Positions 55,129 to 64,000 of a stretch of DNA of 64,000 nucleotides are shown piece after piece. Below the pieces are notes generated by a model. It saw only the letters and a program-made list of their open reading frames with translations, searched no databases and had not been told where the DNA came from. The position numbers were made by a program, and so were the translations under genes. The first letter of the stretch is position 1. Every line of letters starts with the position of its first letter. The DNA comes from Vibrio penaeicida (lineage in GTDB: Bacteria > Pseudomonadota > Gammaproteobacteria > Enterobacterales > Vibrionaceae), in assembly GCF_019977755.1 (NCBI RefSeq), contig NZ_AP025144.1:2976001-3040000 (forward strand), written 5' to 3'.

Positions 55129-56703
55129 ATGAGAGTACAGTACAGTTGGGTGTTGGCGTTATTTTTGACAGGTTGTCAGCTAACGTCGTCGGAAACACCC
55201 AATCAAACATCACCGGAAAGTAACCAAAAGGAAACTAAAGTTACTTCGACTTCTACACCGTCGGCAAGCAAACCTGTTAGCAACACCACGGCAAAAGAAA
55301 CACCGGTAGTCACTCCTCAAAGTCAGCTTGATGTTTGGCAACGAATCGCCATGCAGCTTGAAATGCCTATCCCAGACCATAAAACTGTCGATTACTATCG
55401 TACATGGTACCTAAAACACCCTCGACATTTACAAACGGTCGCACAAAGAGCAGAACCATTTCTATTTCTAATTACAGAAAAAATTGAAGAACGCGGCTTA
55501 CCTTTGGAGCTCGCTCTGTTGCCTGTAGTAGAAAGTTCATTTGACCCATTTGCCTACTCTCATGGCAGTGCAGCGGGCTTATGGCAGTTTGTTCCAGCTA
55601 CCGGAAAAATGTACGGACTAGAGCAAAACTATTGGTACGATGGTAGACGTGATGTTACTGAGGCTACCGATGCCGCTCTGAATTACTTAGAAAACTTGAA
55701 TCGACGCTTTGAGGGTAACTGGAATCACGCCATTGCCGCATACAATAGTGGTGGTGGCAGAGTATCGAGTGCCATCCGAAAGAACAAGAAAGCCAACAAA
55801 CCTATCGATTTCTTTTCACTGTCTCTACCAAAAGAAACCAGTGGGTACGTACCTAAACTGCTTGCACTAGCAGACATCGTCGCTAACCAAGAAAAATACG
55901 GTATCAATATCCCGGCTATTGCGAACCAACCGGTGCTAGCACAAGTAAACCCTAAAGAACAATTGGATTTAGCCATTGCCGCAAATTATGCAGGCTTGAG
56001 TGTGGCTGAACTTCAAGGCTATAACCCGGCTTACAACCAATGGGCAACGGCTCCATCAGGACCGCACCATTTATTGATTCCCGTTGAGAAAGTAGAGCAG
56101 TTCAACCAAAAAATATCGCAAAATCGCGGTAAAGGTATGAAATTGGTTCGCCACCAAGTGAAATCCGGTGACACTTTAAGCGTGCTCGCTAAAAAATACA
56201 GCACGACGACAAAAGTCATTCAAGCGGCAAACGAGCTTTCAAGCACAAGCATTTGGGTTGGTCAGAATCTGATGATTCCTACGTCGACAAAAAACGACAC
56301 CATTTACGCGCTCAGTGCTGATAACCGATTAGCAAAAACACAGTCCAAAGCTCGTGGAAAATACAAATTTAGCCACACAGTCGTATCAGGCGACAACCTT
56401 TGGTCAATTGCCAAAAAACACAAAGTTTCACATCAATCTCTCGCAAAATGGAATGGTATGGGACCACGCGATACATTGCGTATTGGTCAGAAACTGGTTG
56501 TTTGGAAAAACTCCAACGAAGGTGCAATCATCCGCCCAGTGTTCTATAAGGTGCGATCTGGCGACACCATCAGCGGTATTGCGTCTAAGTTCAAAGTCAA
56601 AACAGGCGATATTATGAAGTGGAATGATTTGAATAAATCCAAATACTTACAGCCTGGTCAAAAATTAAAGCTGTATGTTGACGTAACGAAGGTAAGTGCA
56701 TGA
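55129..56703 (+). CDS. mltD: Membrane-bound lytic murein transglycosylase D
   Basis: 524 residues: lipoprotein signal with lipobox LTGC (Cys about 16), a Thr/Ser/Pro-rich linker (20-60), an SLT domain with the catalytic glutamate in LLPVVESSFDPFAYSHGSAAGLWQF, and three LysM domains near the C-terminus (starting HQVKSGDTLSVLA, HTVVSGDNLWSIA and YKVRSGDTISGIA). Cleaves peptidoglycan glycan strands. The last four bases overlap the next gene. Confidence 0.95.
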   Translation: MRVQYSWVLALFLTGCQLTSSETPNQTSPESNQKETKVTSTSTPSASKPVSNTTAKETPVVTPQSQLDVWQRIAMQLEMPIPDHKTVDYYRTWYLKHPRHLQTVAQRAEPFLFLITEKIEERGLPLELALLPVVESSFDPFAYSHGSAAGLWQFVPATGKMYGLEQNYWYDGRRDVTEATDAALNYLENLNRRFEGNWNHAIAAYNSGGGRVSSAIRKNKKANKPIDFFSLSLPKETSGYVPKLLALADIVANQEKYGINIPAIANQPVLAQVNPKEQLDLAIAANYAGLSVAELQGYNPAYNQWATAPSGPHHLLIPVEKVEQFNQKISQNRGKGMKLVRHQVKSGDTLSVLAKKYSTTTKVIQAANELSSTSIWVGQNLMIPTSTKNDTIYALSADNRLAKTQSKARGKYKFSHTVVSGDNLWSIAKKHKVSHQSLAKWNGMGPRDTLRIGQKLVVWKNSNEGAIIRPVFYKVRSGDTISGIASKFKVKTGDIMKWNDLNKSKYLQPGQKLKLYVDVTKVSA

Positions 56704-57383
56704 CCCCCTCTAAGAATTCATTGGTGATGTTGGTCGACATTTTCCGTTCACCAACTCAATGCTTTGCAGCTCTTTACCAAAAAGGGATATGGGGATGGCA
56801 ACCTTTCATCTTTCTGCTGATTACGCCGTTTCTGTTTTGGGGTGCCTACTTCGATATCGTCGATTTTGAATGGCTAAAGTCCGAGCTCATCGCCACCATG
56901 ACCATTCCACAAGACCAACAAGCTTTGCTAAACAGCGATACGCTTTTAGCGGGTGAGGTGTTGCTCGATGTCATGGGTCGTATTTTTGCCGTGTTGCTTT
57001 TAGGTTTTTGGTTTTCTTTGGCAACAAGGCAAAGCCAATACAAAATGGGTTATTGGAAGTGGGTCGCTGCAAGCTGTGTGATGCTTTTCCCTGCGGTTTT
57101 AGGGGATCTAGCAAGCTACATTAGCCTTTTAGTTAATCACGGGCACATAGTGAGTTACGCCGCTGACCTGAACAGTTTGAATGGGCTGATCAAGTTATCA
57201 CCTGATCATAACTGGTATATCTTTACCAGCACCTTCCCATTGTTACTGCCTTGGTACATTGTACTGGGCTATGCCGCTCTAGGGGCTTGGACTGAGTTTG
57301 ATAAAGGACAGGCACTAGCGATTGCTATCCTTCCATGGTTTTTATTCTTTGCTATGCTCGTCGGTATCGCTGTGTTTAACTAG
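56700..57383 (+). CDS. Yip1-family inner-membrane protein
   Basis: 227 residues with five predicted membrane segments and the N-terminal pattern of bacterial YIP1-domain proteins (FRSPTQCFAALYQKGIWGWQPF). Function unknown. It overlaps mltD by ATGA, so the two are co-translated. Its 3' end overlaps the convergent yafD-like gene by 42 bases. Confidence 0.82.
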   Translation: MTPSKNSLVMLVDIFRSPTQCFAALYQKGIWGWQPFIFLLITPFLFWGAYFDIVDFEWLKSELIATMTIPQDQQALLNSDTLLAGEVLLDVMGRIFAVLLLGFWFSLATRQSQYKMGYWKWVAASCVMLFPAVLGDLASYISLLVNHGHIVSYAADLNSLNGLIKLSPDHNWYIFTSTFPLLLPWYIVLGYAALGAWTEFDKGQALAIAILPWFLFFAMLVGIAVFN

Positions 57384-58214
57384 CTTAAGCGTGACCAACA
57401 TAGGATTGTGGTCAGAGGCGCCTGAAATGGGCGCCTCTGCTGTTTCTAGCGTTAATCCACGGTAATACACATGATCCAATGCCCATCCCGTAATAAACGC
57501 TAGCCGTGCATCTGGTGAAAACTTTGCTTCAGCCATTTCCAATGCTGCCATTCTTTCTTTCAGCTCCAAGGTTCGTTCTTCGCTCCAAGTATTGAAATCA
57601 CCAGCAATGATCATTGGCCCCTCGTGTGACTCAACTGCCACTTTCAAAGCGTCTATCTGCGCTTCAAACTCCGTTGTACCAATTGTGAAATTAACCGCAT
57701 GAATGTTCACGACCGCTAGTGTTTGACCGTTAGACAAAGGATAAGTGGAATATAAGGCTGATTTAGGTAATCTGAGCCACGGCTCTATTTGGGTATAAGC
57801 ACACGCTTTTATGGGGAAGTTGGGGGCGAGATTCAAAACACCTGCACTGCTATCAAAAAGCTTAAAAGCGCTCACGTGGCTACTTGCCCAGCGATGCTTA
57901 GACAGCCATTGAATAAATTCAGCATTCAGGTTGGCTTCTTGCAGTAGCACTAAGTTCGCATGTTCCGAAAAGCGGTCGAGTGCTTGAGACCACCCTTCTC
58001 GATTTTGTTTGTAGATATTCCACACCAATAAACGAATTCTCTCATCGGAATCTAAAGGTGTGGTATTCGCATTGGTATAGCAATATTGGTCGGTACGCTG
58101 GCTGGTCGCATCGAGGGAAATGAGTATAGGCTTTTCCGGAACAGTGAACAAAATGGCATAAATACCCACTAAACAAAAGCAGCCCGCAACCACACTGAGT
58201 AACCACTTCCTCAT
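57342..58214 (-). CDS. Endonuclease/exonuclease/phosphatase family protein (YafD-like)
   Basis: 290 residues: N-terminal signal anchor (about 5-25), then an EEP fold with LLVWNIYKQNREGW, LLQEANLN, MIIAGDFNTWS and the C-terminal catalytic SDHNPMLVTL. YafD homologues are phosphodiesterases of unknown target. The final 14 codons, after the conserved end, are encoded over the 3' end of the Yip1 gene, so the tail (LVKHSDTDEHSKE) may be an extension created by the overlap. Confidence 0.86.
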   Translation of the reverse strand: MRKWLLSVVAGCFCLVGIYAILFTVPEKPILISLDATSQRTDQYCYTNANTTPLDSDERIRLLVWNIYKQNREGWSQALDRFSEHANLVLLQEANLNAEFIQWLSKHRWASSHVSAFKLFDSSAGVLNLAPNFPIKACAYTQIEPWLRLPKSALYSTYPLSNGQTLAVVNIHAVNFTIGTTEFEAQIDALKVAVESHEGPMIIAGDFNTWSEERTLELKERMAALEMAEAKFSPDARLAFITGWALDHVYYRGLTLETAEAPISGASDHNPMLVTLKLVKHSDTDEHSKE

Positions 58215-58250
58215 GTTTTCTCCTAAAACCTAACGCGACTAAGCTTCAAA

Positions 58251-58275
58251 CAAAAATGGAGCCGAAGCTCCATTT
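58251..58275 (-). terminator. Terminator of glnB
   Basis: AAATGGAGC (58254-58262) pairs with GCTCCATTT (58267-58275). On the minus strand the loop is TTCG, an extra-stable tetraloop, followed by T5. Serves glnB. Confidence 0.88.
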
Positions 58276-58294
58276 CTTTAATACTAATTTTGGT

Positions 58295-58748
<454 letters not shown>

Positions 58749-59123
58749 CTAAGCAGCGTCCATTTTCTGCATTAATCCCCAAGCAGCAAATAAGAATACG
58801 CCTATGTTTACCAACATGAGAACAAAATCTTGGAATAACAGCCCACTACCATCAAACGACAGCACACCTGAAAACAGTGTTAGCGAGGGAATAAAGAAGA
58901 GAACAGGTAGATAACCCCAAGTTCTTTGACGCCATAGCCCAACAACAGCAAGTAGCCCACTAATATAGGTTAGTGCCATTATGGTCGCTGGAATCAGCTT
59001 GAGTACAGTTTGGGAAAGAGCTTGAGTTAGGATAGGTGAATGAAAAGCTAAATAGCCAATAAGAATCAGCGCAATAATGCGTTCTGTCGAAATGCGCTTT
59101 TGTCCTGACGAATTCACATTCAT
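58749..59123 (-). CDS. Four-helix inner-membrane protein, unknown function
   Basis: 124 residues with four membrane segments (about 16-34, 42-62, 70-88 and 95-117). AAGGAG lies nine bases upstream of ATG 59123, so it is probably a real gene. No family recognised; the layout recalls small DoxX/DUF-type membrane proteins. Single gene between glnB and the cytochrome. Confidence 0.7.
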   Translation of the reverse strand: MNVNSSGQKRISTERIIALILIGYLAFHSPILTQALSQTVLKLIPATIMALTYISGLLAVVGLWRQRTWGYLPVLFFIPSLTLFSGVLSFDGSGLLFQDFVLMLVNIGVFLFAAWGLMQKMDAA

Positions 59124-59300
59124 GGCAACACTCCTTGTTGTCCGTTATTGTTTTTCGATAGTAACCTTTATGCCCGTATAGTTTGATACCATCTCATTTC
59201 AGTGTAGTTGGAAATGAGCTCCTTACAATAGATGGAAAAAATATAGTGACTTTCTATTGCCTACCTTTATTTATACCTTTTCTTTTATTAATAAAAATAA

Positions 59301-59331
59301 AAATGCCCAGTATTGAAGTCAGTACTGGGCA
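59301..59331 (-). terminator. Terminator of the cytochrome c gene
   Basis: GCCCAGTA (59305-59312) pairs with TACTGGGC (59323-59330), loop of ten bases. The AT-rich left flank (AATAAAAAT) supplies a U run on the minus strand. Confidence 0.75.
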
Positions 59332-59357
59332 TAAGATCACACTATCGTGTTCGAATT

Positions 59358-59672
59358 TCATTTAAGGCTCGAAAAGTAAGCAGCCAAGTTATCAATATCT
59401 TGATCACTGAGCCCCATTGCTTGCGCCGACATTACTGCCGCCAAGCCGCCAGTGCGTTGATTTGCTTTATACGCTTTTAGAGAACTGACTAAATACTTCT
59501 CGTTCTGACCTTTCAAATTCGGATAACCATCAATTGCTGCAATACCATCCGCACCATGACAAGCAGCACACACCACCGCTTTAGCTTTCCCAGCATTGGC
59601 ATCTCCTGCGACACTGGCACCACTAAACACCATTGCGAATGCCATTGCACATCCTATTGTTACGTTTCTCAT
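59358..59672 (-). CDS. Periplasmic c-type cytochrome (class I, single heme)
   Basis: 104 residues: signal peptide (ending SVAG near 23), heme motif CAACH at 35-39, and a later methionine-containing loop ([11 protein letters not shown]) supplying the axial ligand. It resembles Vibrio c5/c554-type soluble cytochromes, which carry electrons to cbb3 oxidase. It follows tilS after 58 bases on the same strand. Confidence 0.92.
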   Translation of the reverse strand: MRNVTIGCAMAFAMVFSGASVAGDANAGKAKAVVCAACHGADGIAAIDGYPNLKGQNEKYLVSSLKAYKANQRTGGLAAVMSAQAMGLSDQDIDNLAAYFSSLK

Positions 59673-59730
59673 TGCTTCACCATGTATTTATTAGGGTTAT
59701 AGTTTCCGCTAATTGTGGCACATTTTTCGA

Positions 59731-61068
59731 TCAACTGATCCAAACAAGTTCACAATCCGAAGCATTAAAGCCTTGAGTAACAAATAGATTGGCAACAGCA
59801 GCAACTTTATCATCGTACATTAGAATAGGTATTTGCCTGCGCTTCCAACTCGGCACGCCATACTCTTGAAAGAGCTTTTTAAGTTTTCGGCTGCCATTTC
59901 GACCCACAGGCTTGGCGCTGAGCCCTTGAGGACAGAAGTGCACTGTCACTTTTTCTGATGGAAGTGGAAGGCGCAGTGAAAGCGAGCTTACTGAAACAGA
60001 GTTGCCCTGTGATGTATTGAGGTCGCTTGTACCCAGTGTTAATTCACCAAGGGTATAGGGAAGAAGCAACGTCTTCCCAACGCTTAGCTCTTCACACCAA
60101 TCAGAAAGATCATGTTCAGGGGGCACTAGATAAAGGCGATGGTCATATCGGCGTATTTCTCCAGATGGCAAAGACAAACTTGGATTGGCATCTTTTTGAC
60201 TGCACGCCACATTTTGCCAGATGACCTGCAATTGTTTTCTTGACGGCATTTTGGCGCCAGAATACTCAAGCCACATTCGGATCAATTGCGCTCTGGCGAG
60301 TTCACTCTGTTCAGAAAGCTTACCAATGCTTAAGCTACCATCATGAAACAGAGCATCCGATAGATTCTGGCTCAAGAGCTCTTCAAGGAGATTTTGTTGA
60401 TCGGCGCACAATTGAGCACTTCGCTGAACAGATTTTTCAAAACCAGACCAGCGGTTAGCAAGCTCAGGGACAACTCGGTGGCGTAAGAAATTGCGATCAA
60501 ACTGAGTGTCATCATTGCTTTCATCATGATTCCAACTCAGTTTGTGTTCGAGGGCATACTGTTCGATATCTTGGCGAGAAACACTGAGTAGAGGACGTAA
60601 AATCTCCCCTTCTCCAAATGAAGCAATGCGCGGCATACCTGATAAACCCTTTGGACCACTTCCTCGTTTTAAGGCCAGCAGAAACGTTTCCGTTTGATCG
60701 CTCATATGCTGCCCCGTCAACAGAACATCATTATGACCGACGTATCGACGAAGAACATCATACCTTGCTTCGCGGGCCAATTCCTCGACACTCCTACCCG
60801 ATTCAATATCTAACACAACTCTTTCAGCAAAAAACGGAACGTTGGCTTTTTCACACCAAGCCTGACAATTTTTTTGCCAGTCATCAGCGTTGCTGCTCAA
60901 GCCATGATGGACATGAACGGCTTTGGTTTTGATGTGATGAGATTCAACCATGTGACTCAGTAGATGCAGCATTACGCGTGAGTCCATCCCACCACTTAAG
61001 GCAAGGATAATCGTTGTCTCAGGTGAGGTATGTTTCAGTATTTGTTGGTTGAATTCGTTTTGTAACAC
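59731..61068 (-). CDS. tilS: tRNA(Ile)-lysidine synthetase
   Basis: 445 residues: PP-loop LALSGGMDSRVML near the N-terminus, the TilS core through about 215 (HNDVLLTGQHMSDQTETFLL, LSWNHDESNDD), a middle domain and the C-terminal TilS_C with GRNGSRKLKKLFQEYGVPSWKR. Converts C34 of tRNA-Ile(CAU) to lysidine. Located downstream of accA with a terminator between, as in other Vibrio. Essential gene. Confidence 0.95.
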   Translation of the reverse strand: MLQNEFNQQILKHTSPETTIILALSGGMDSRVMLHLLSHMVESHHIKTKAVHVHHGLSSNADDWQKNCQAWCEKANVPFFAERVVLDIESGRSVEELAREARYDVLRRYVGHNDVLLTGQHMSDQTETFLLALKRGSGPKGLSGMPRIASFGEGEILRPLLSVSRQDIEQYALEHKLSWNHDESNDDTQFDRNFLRHRVVPELANRWSGFEKSVQRSAQLCADQQNLLEELLSQNLSDALFHDGSLSIGKLSEQSELARAQLIRMWLEYSGAKMPSRKQLQVIWQNVACSQKDANPSLSLPSGEIRRYDHRLYLVPPEHDLSDWCEELSVGKTLLLPYTLGELTLGTSDLNTSQGNSVSVSSLSLRLPLPSEKVTVHFCPQGLSAKPVGRNGSRKLKKLFQEYGVPSWKRRQIPILMYDDKVAAVANLFVTQGFNASDCELVWIS

Positions 61069-61080
61069 GTTTGTCCCAAT

Positions 61081-61106
61081 AAAAAAGCGAGCCTAATGCT
61101 CGCTTT
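61081..61106 (-). terminator. Terminator of accA
   Basis: AAAGCGAGC (61084-61092) pairs with GCTCGCTTT (61098-61106), loop CTAAT. The left A6 run and following AT sequence give a U run on the minus strand. Confidence 0.85.
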
Positions 61107-61126
61107 ATTCTACCTTAATCTGCTAA

Positions 61127-61204
61127 CTCACAGTAACTATGGCTTATTAACCAGTAACTGTAGTTCTTAGCAATAACCGTAGCTCTTAACAATAACCATA
61201 GCTC
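61127..61204 (-). repeat. 19-20 bp degenerate tandem repeat spanning the accA stop codon, four copies
   Basis: Units 61186-61204 and 61167-61185 (19 bp, differing at two bases), then 61147-61166 and 61127-61146 (20 bp, more diverged). On the minus strand the first reads GAGCTATGGTTATTGTTAA, where the final TAA is the accA stop (61186-61188). The array runs on downstream of the gene. Confidence 0.88.
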
Positions 61205-62145
61205 ATTAAGCGTTGGTAACGACGCTCAAGTAGGGTTTCTTCATCAAGATGGTCAAGCTCGTCAAGTTGCTTAACAAGCATCGCCTTCATGTTTTCAGCC
61301 ATTTTTAGCTTGTCGCGGTGTGCGCCACCTAGAGGCTCTTCGATGATCTCATCGATCAGCTTCAATTCCTTAAGGCGAGGAGCAACAAGACCCATTGCTT
61401 CGGCGGCCTGAGGTGCTTTATCTGAATCACGCCATAAGATAGAAGCACAACCTTCCGGTGAAATAACAGCGTATGTTGAGTATTGAAGCATGTTCACGTA
61501 GTCACCGACACCAATAGCCAATGCACCACCAGAACCACCTTCACCCACAACGTTACAAATGACGGGTACTTTAAGACCAGACATCACTTTTAGGTTTTTA
61601 GCGATAGCTTCTGATTGCCCGCGCTCTTCGGCACCAACACCTGGGTATGCACCCGCGGTATCGATAAACGTGATGATTGGCATTTTGAAGCGCTCTGCTG
61701 TTTCCATAAGGCGAAGTGCTTTACGGTAACCTTCAGGCTTTGGCATACCAAAGTTGCGGATCACTTTTTCTTTTGTCTCACGCCCTTTTTGATGACCAAT
61801 GATCATCACTGGACGTCCTTCTAAACGAGCGATACCACCAACGATGGCTTTATCATCTGCATAAGCGCGGTCACCAGCAAGCTCATCAAACTCTGTAAAT
61901 ACGTTTTCCACGTAATCCAGTGTATAAGGGCGCTGAGGGTGACGAGCTAGCTGAGCTACCTGCCATGCGCCTAGATCGCTGAAGATTTTCTTTTTCAGTT
62001 CTAAACTTTTGTCTTCAAGTTGTTTGATTTCTTTATCTAGATCAACTGAAGCATCCCCGCCATGACGAGATACGTCACGCAATGCTTCAATTTTTGCTTC
62101 CAGTTCAGCGATAGGCTTTTCAAATTCAAGAAAGTTTAGGCTCAT
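61186..62145 (-). CDS. accA: Acetyl-CoA carboxylase carboxyltransferase subunit alpha
   Basis: 319 residues. N-terminal helical region ([18 protein letters not shown]), then the carboxyltransferase fold with [40 protein letters not shown] core and [16 protein letters not shown]. Transfers the carboxyl group to acetyl-CoA with AccD in fatty-acid synthesis. Located 44 bases downstream of dnaE, the conserved order. The C-terminus SYGYC is encoded at the start of a tandem repeat. Confidence 0.96.
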   Translation of the reverse strand: MSLNFLEFEKPIAELEAKIEALRDVSRHGGDASVDLDKEIKQLEDKSLELKKKIFSDLGAWQVAQLARHPQRPYTLDYVENVFTEFDELAGDRAYADDKAIVGGIARLEGRPVMIIGHQKGRETKEKVIRNFGMPKPEGYRKALRLMETAERFKMPIITFIDTAGAYPGVGAEERGQSEAIAKNLKVMSGLKVPVICNVVGEGGSGGALAIGVGDYVNMLQYSTYAVISPEGCASILWRDSDKAPQAAEAMGLVAPRLKELKLIDEIIEEPLGGAHRDKLKMAENMKAMLVKQLDELDHLDEETLLERRYQRLMSYGYC

Positions 62146-62189
62146 CTATGAATCCTTATTGGTCAACTGCGTACCATTTCGCAGCTGAA

Positions 62190-64000
62190 TTAGTTAAATT
62201 CGAGTTCTACCTGGCTATGACCAAGCAGCTCCTTTAAATCGTCTAGTAATGTATCTGCTGGCGTTACTCGCCATTCCACGCCCAGTGCTAAACGGGCTCG
62301 CGCATCGCTGCGCTGATAATATACATTAACTGGCACTGTTCCCGCTCGGTGCGGCTCCAATATTTGATTGAAGCGTTCAAAGAAATGTTCATCAATTTGT
62401 TGTTCTTGTATAGAAACGGACAAACCACGAGCGTATTTTTCACGCGCATTTCCGAGATCCATAACCTCGCGCGCGGACATTTTAAGCCCACCGTTAAAGT
62501 CATCAAAGCTGACCTGTCCGGAAATGACCAAAATTTTATCTTTTTCAAGCAGTTCTGCATATCTTTCGAGCGCATCTGAGAACAACATCACTTCCATGCG
62601 CCCAGAGCGATCATCCAGTGTCATAAGCCCAATGCGCGTACCGCGTTTGGTTGTCATAACACGTGCGGCAATCACTAACCCTGAAATGGTTAAAGATTGG
62701 TCACGGCGAGTTGGTTGCGCATCTTTAAGTCGACAACTGGTGTACTTACCGAGTTCCTTTAAATAGGCATTAATTGGGTGCCCGGTCAAATACAGACCCA
62801 AGGTTTCACGCTCCCCTTCTAGCCAAACTTTTTCTGGCCATGCGGGAACTTGGGTATATTTCGTTTCAACATCTTCGGGTGCATCCGTTAGGACACCAAA
62901 CATATCAACCTGACCAAACGATTCCGCTTGATGGTGTTGGCTCGCGGCTTTCACTGCATCATTGAGCGATGCCATCATGGCTGCTCTATGTGGACCGAGT
63001 CTATCCAACGCACCGGCATAAATCAGTTTTTCGATAACACGTTTGTTGACTTTTTTAAGGTCGATACGAGCACAAAAATCGAAAAGATCTTTAAAATAAC
63101 CGCCCTTTTCACGTGCTTCAATAATGTTATCGATGGGTCCTTCACCAACACCTTTAATGGCTCCAATACCATAAACGATGGCACCGGTTTCATCGACATT
63201 AAACCGATATAAACCAGCATTGATGTCTGGTGGTAACAGAGTCAGCTTCATTCTTATGCATTCATCTACCAAACCGACAACTTTTTCTGTGTTATCCATA
63301 TCAGCAGTCATTACTGCCGCCATGAATTCCGCTGGATAATGCTTTTTCAACCAAAGCGTCTGGTAAGAAACCAACGCGTAAGCAGCTGAGTGAGATTTGT
63401 TAAAACCGTAACCTGCAAATTTCTCTACCAAGTCGAAGATCTTCATGGCGAGTTCGCCATCGACCCCATTCTTTATGGCGCCTTCTTCGAAAATGGCACG
63501 TTGTTTGGCCATTTCTTCTGGTTTTTTCTTACCCATCGCTCGGCGAAGCATGTCGGCGCCGCCTAGCGTATAACCCGCCAAGATCTGGGCAATCTGCATC
63601 ACCTGCTCTTGATACAGGATGATGCCGTAAGTCGGTTCCAGCGTCTCTTTCAGCGTTTCGTGCTGCCATGTTTCATCTGGATAAGAGATGGCTTCACGTC
63701 CGTGTTTACGGTCGATGAAGTTATCTACCATGCCCGATTGAAGCGGTCCCGGCCGGAACAGGGCTACCAATGCGATTATGTCTTCAAAACAGTCGGGTTG
63801 AAGCCGTTTGATCAGATCTTTCATACCGCGAGATTCCAGCTGGAATACCGCGGTAGTCTCGGAGTTTTGTAACAATTTAAATGACGGTTGGTCGTTAAGA
63901 GGGATAGATTCTATACGGACTTTTTCTTTGCCTTCACGCTCCAATCGAGGGTTAATTAGGCCAAGCGCCCAATCGATGATGGTCAGCGTTCGTAGCCCCA
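62190..64000 (-). CDS. dnaE: DNA polymerase III alpha subunit, C-terminal part (5' end outside window)
   Basis: About 603 codons are visible. It reads through position 64000 in frame ([16 protein letters not shown]), so the N-terminal half, including the PHP domain, is outside. Visible: the catalytic palm/finger region ([48 protein letters not shown]), HhH, OB-fold ([15 protein letters not shown]) and the tau-binding C-terminus ending QVELEFN. Replicative polymerase. Followed by accA. Confidence 0.97.
   Translation of the reverse strand, partial: GLRTLTIIDWALGLINPRLEREGKEKVRIESIPLNDQPSFKLLQNSETTAVFQLESRGMKDLIKRLQPDCFEDIIALVALFRPGPLQSGMVDNFIDRKHGREAISYPDETWQHETLKETLEPTYGIILYQEQVMQIAQILAGYTLGGADMLRRAMGKKKPEEMAKQRAIFEEGAIKNGVDGELAMKIFDLVEKFAGYGFNKSHSAAYALVSYQTLWLKKHYPAEFMAAVMTADMDNTEKVVGLVDECIRMKLTLLPPDINAGLYRFNVDETGAIVYGIGAIKGVGEGPIDNIIEAREKGGYFKDLFDFCARIDLKKVNKRVIEKLIYAGALDRLGPHRAAMMASLNDAVKAASQHHQAESFGQVDMFGVLTDAPEDVETKYTQVPAWPEKVWLEGERETLGLYLTGHPINAYLKELGKYTSCRLKDAQPTRRDQSLTISGLVIAARVMTTKRGTRIGLMTLDDRSGRMEVMLFSDALERYAELLEKDKILVISGQVSFDDFNGGLKMSAREVMDLGNAREKYARGLSVSIQEQQIDEHFFERFNQILEPHRAGTVPVNVYYQRSDARARLALGVEWRVTPADTLLDDLKELLGHSQVELEFN

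Overview
The window looks like a stretch of a Vibrionaceae (Vibrio-type) large chromosome. The evidence is the protein identities and conserved gene blocks: bamC-dapA, gcvR-bcp, perM/bepA/arsC, upp facing purM-purN, fadE facing gmhA-yafJ, dnaQ facing rnhA, dnaE-accA-tilS, and several flagellin genes. No tRNA, rRNA, CRISPR array, transposase or phage gene was seen. Identities rest on reading the translated sequence; no database search was run.

Layout. 1-4.1 kb: two flagellin genes (the first cut by the window edge) with a secreted metallo-beta-lactamase-fold lactonase-like gene and a divergent LysR regulator between them. 4.3-7.1 kb: DyP peroxidase and small conserved proteins. 7.4-20.6 kb: housekeeping genes (dapE, bamC, dapA, gcvR, bcp, perM, bepA, arsC, uraA and others). 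20.6-25.5 kb: an accessory uptake module, a TRAP transporter (P, Q, M) with a divergent NarL-type two-component system, lying between uraA and upp. 25.7-28.2 kb: upp and purMN with a PurR operator.

28.3-43.6 kb is the main accessory region. About fourteen minus-strand genes with tiny gaps or overlaps encode an aromatic-acid catabolic route: flavin monooxygenase/Old-Yellow-Enzyme fusion, MarR regulator, aryl-CoA ligase, a complete branched-chain-type ABC importer, 4HBT thioesterase, nitrilase, gentisate-type ring-cleavage dioxygenase, FAH-family hydrolase, maleate cis-trans isomerase and a stand-alone Lrp sensor domain. The inferred flow is: import, CoA activation, 5-hydroxylation on the CoA ester, CoA removal, ring cleavage to maleylpyruvate, hydrolysis to pyruvate and maleate, isomerisation to fumarate. 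The substrate could be salicylate-like or anthranilate-like. Facing this operon is a fusion of a degenerate RidA-like domain with an arylformamidase-like hydrolase, which fits an N-formylanthranilate or tryptophan/indole-derived input.

43.7-64 kb returns to core genes (yafJ, gmhA, fadE with a FadR site, dnaQ, rnhA, gloB, mltD, glnB, cytochrome c, tilS, accA, dnaE). It is interrupted by a large unrecognised secreted protein with two near-identical 97-residue repeats.

A pattern outside the gene content: at four separate genes (the winged-helix gene, bepA, upp, accA) a short tandem repeat of 8-20 bp, in about three to four copies, begins at or spans the stop codon, so the stop is duplicated. 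Other items worth a second look are an excellent orphan flagellar sigma-28 promoter pointing antisense to the lactonase gene, G8/G7 homopolymers inside nitrilase and dctM, and a candidate response-regulator operator in front of the TRAP genes.
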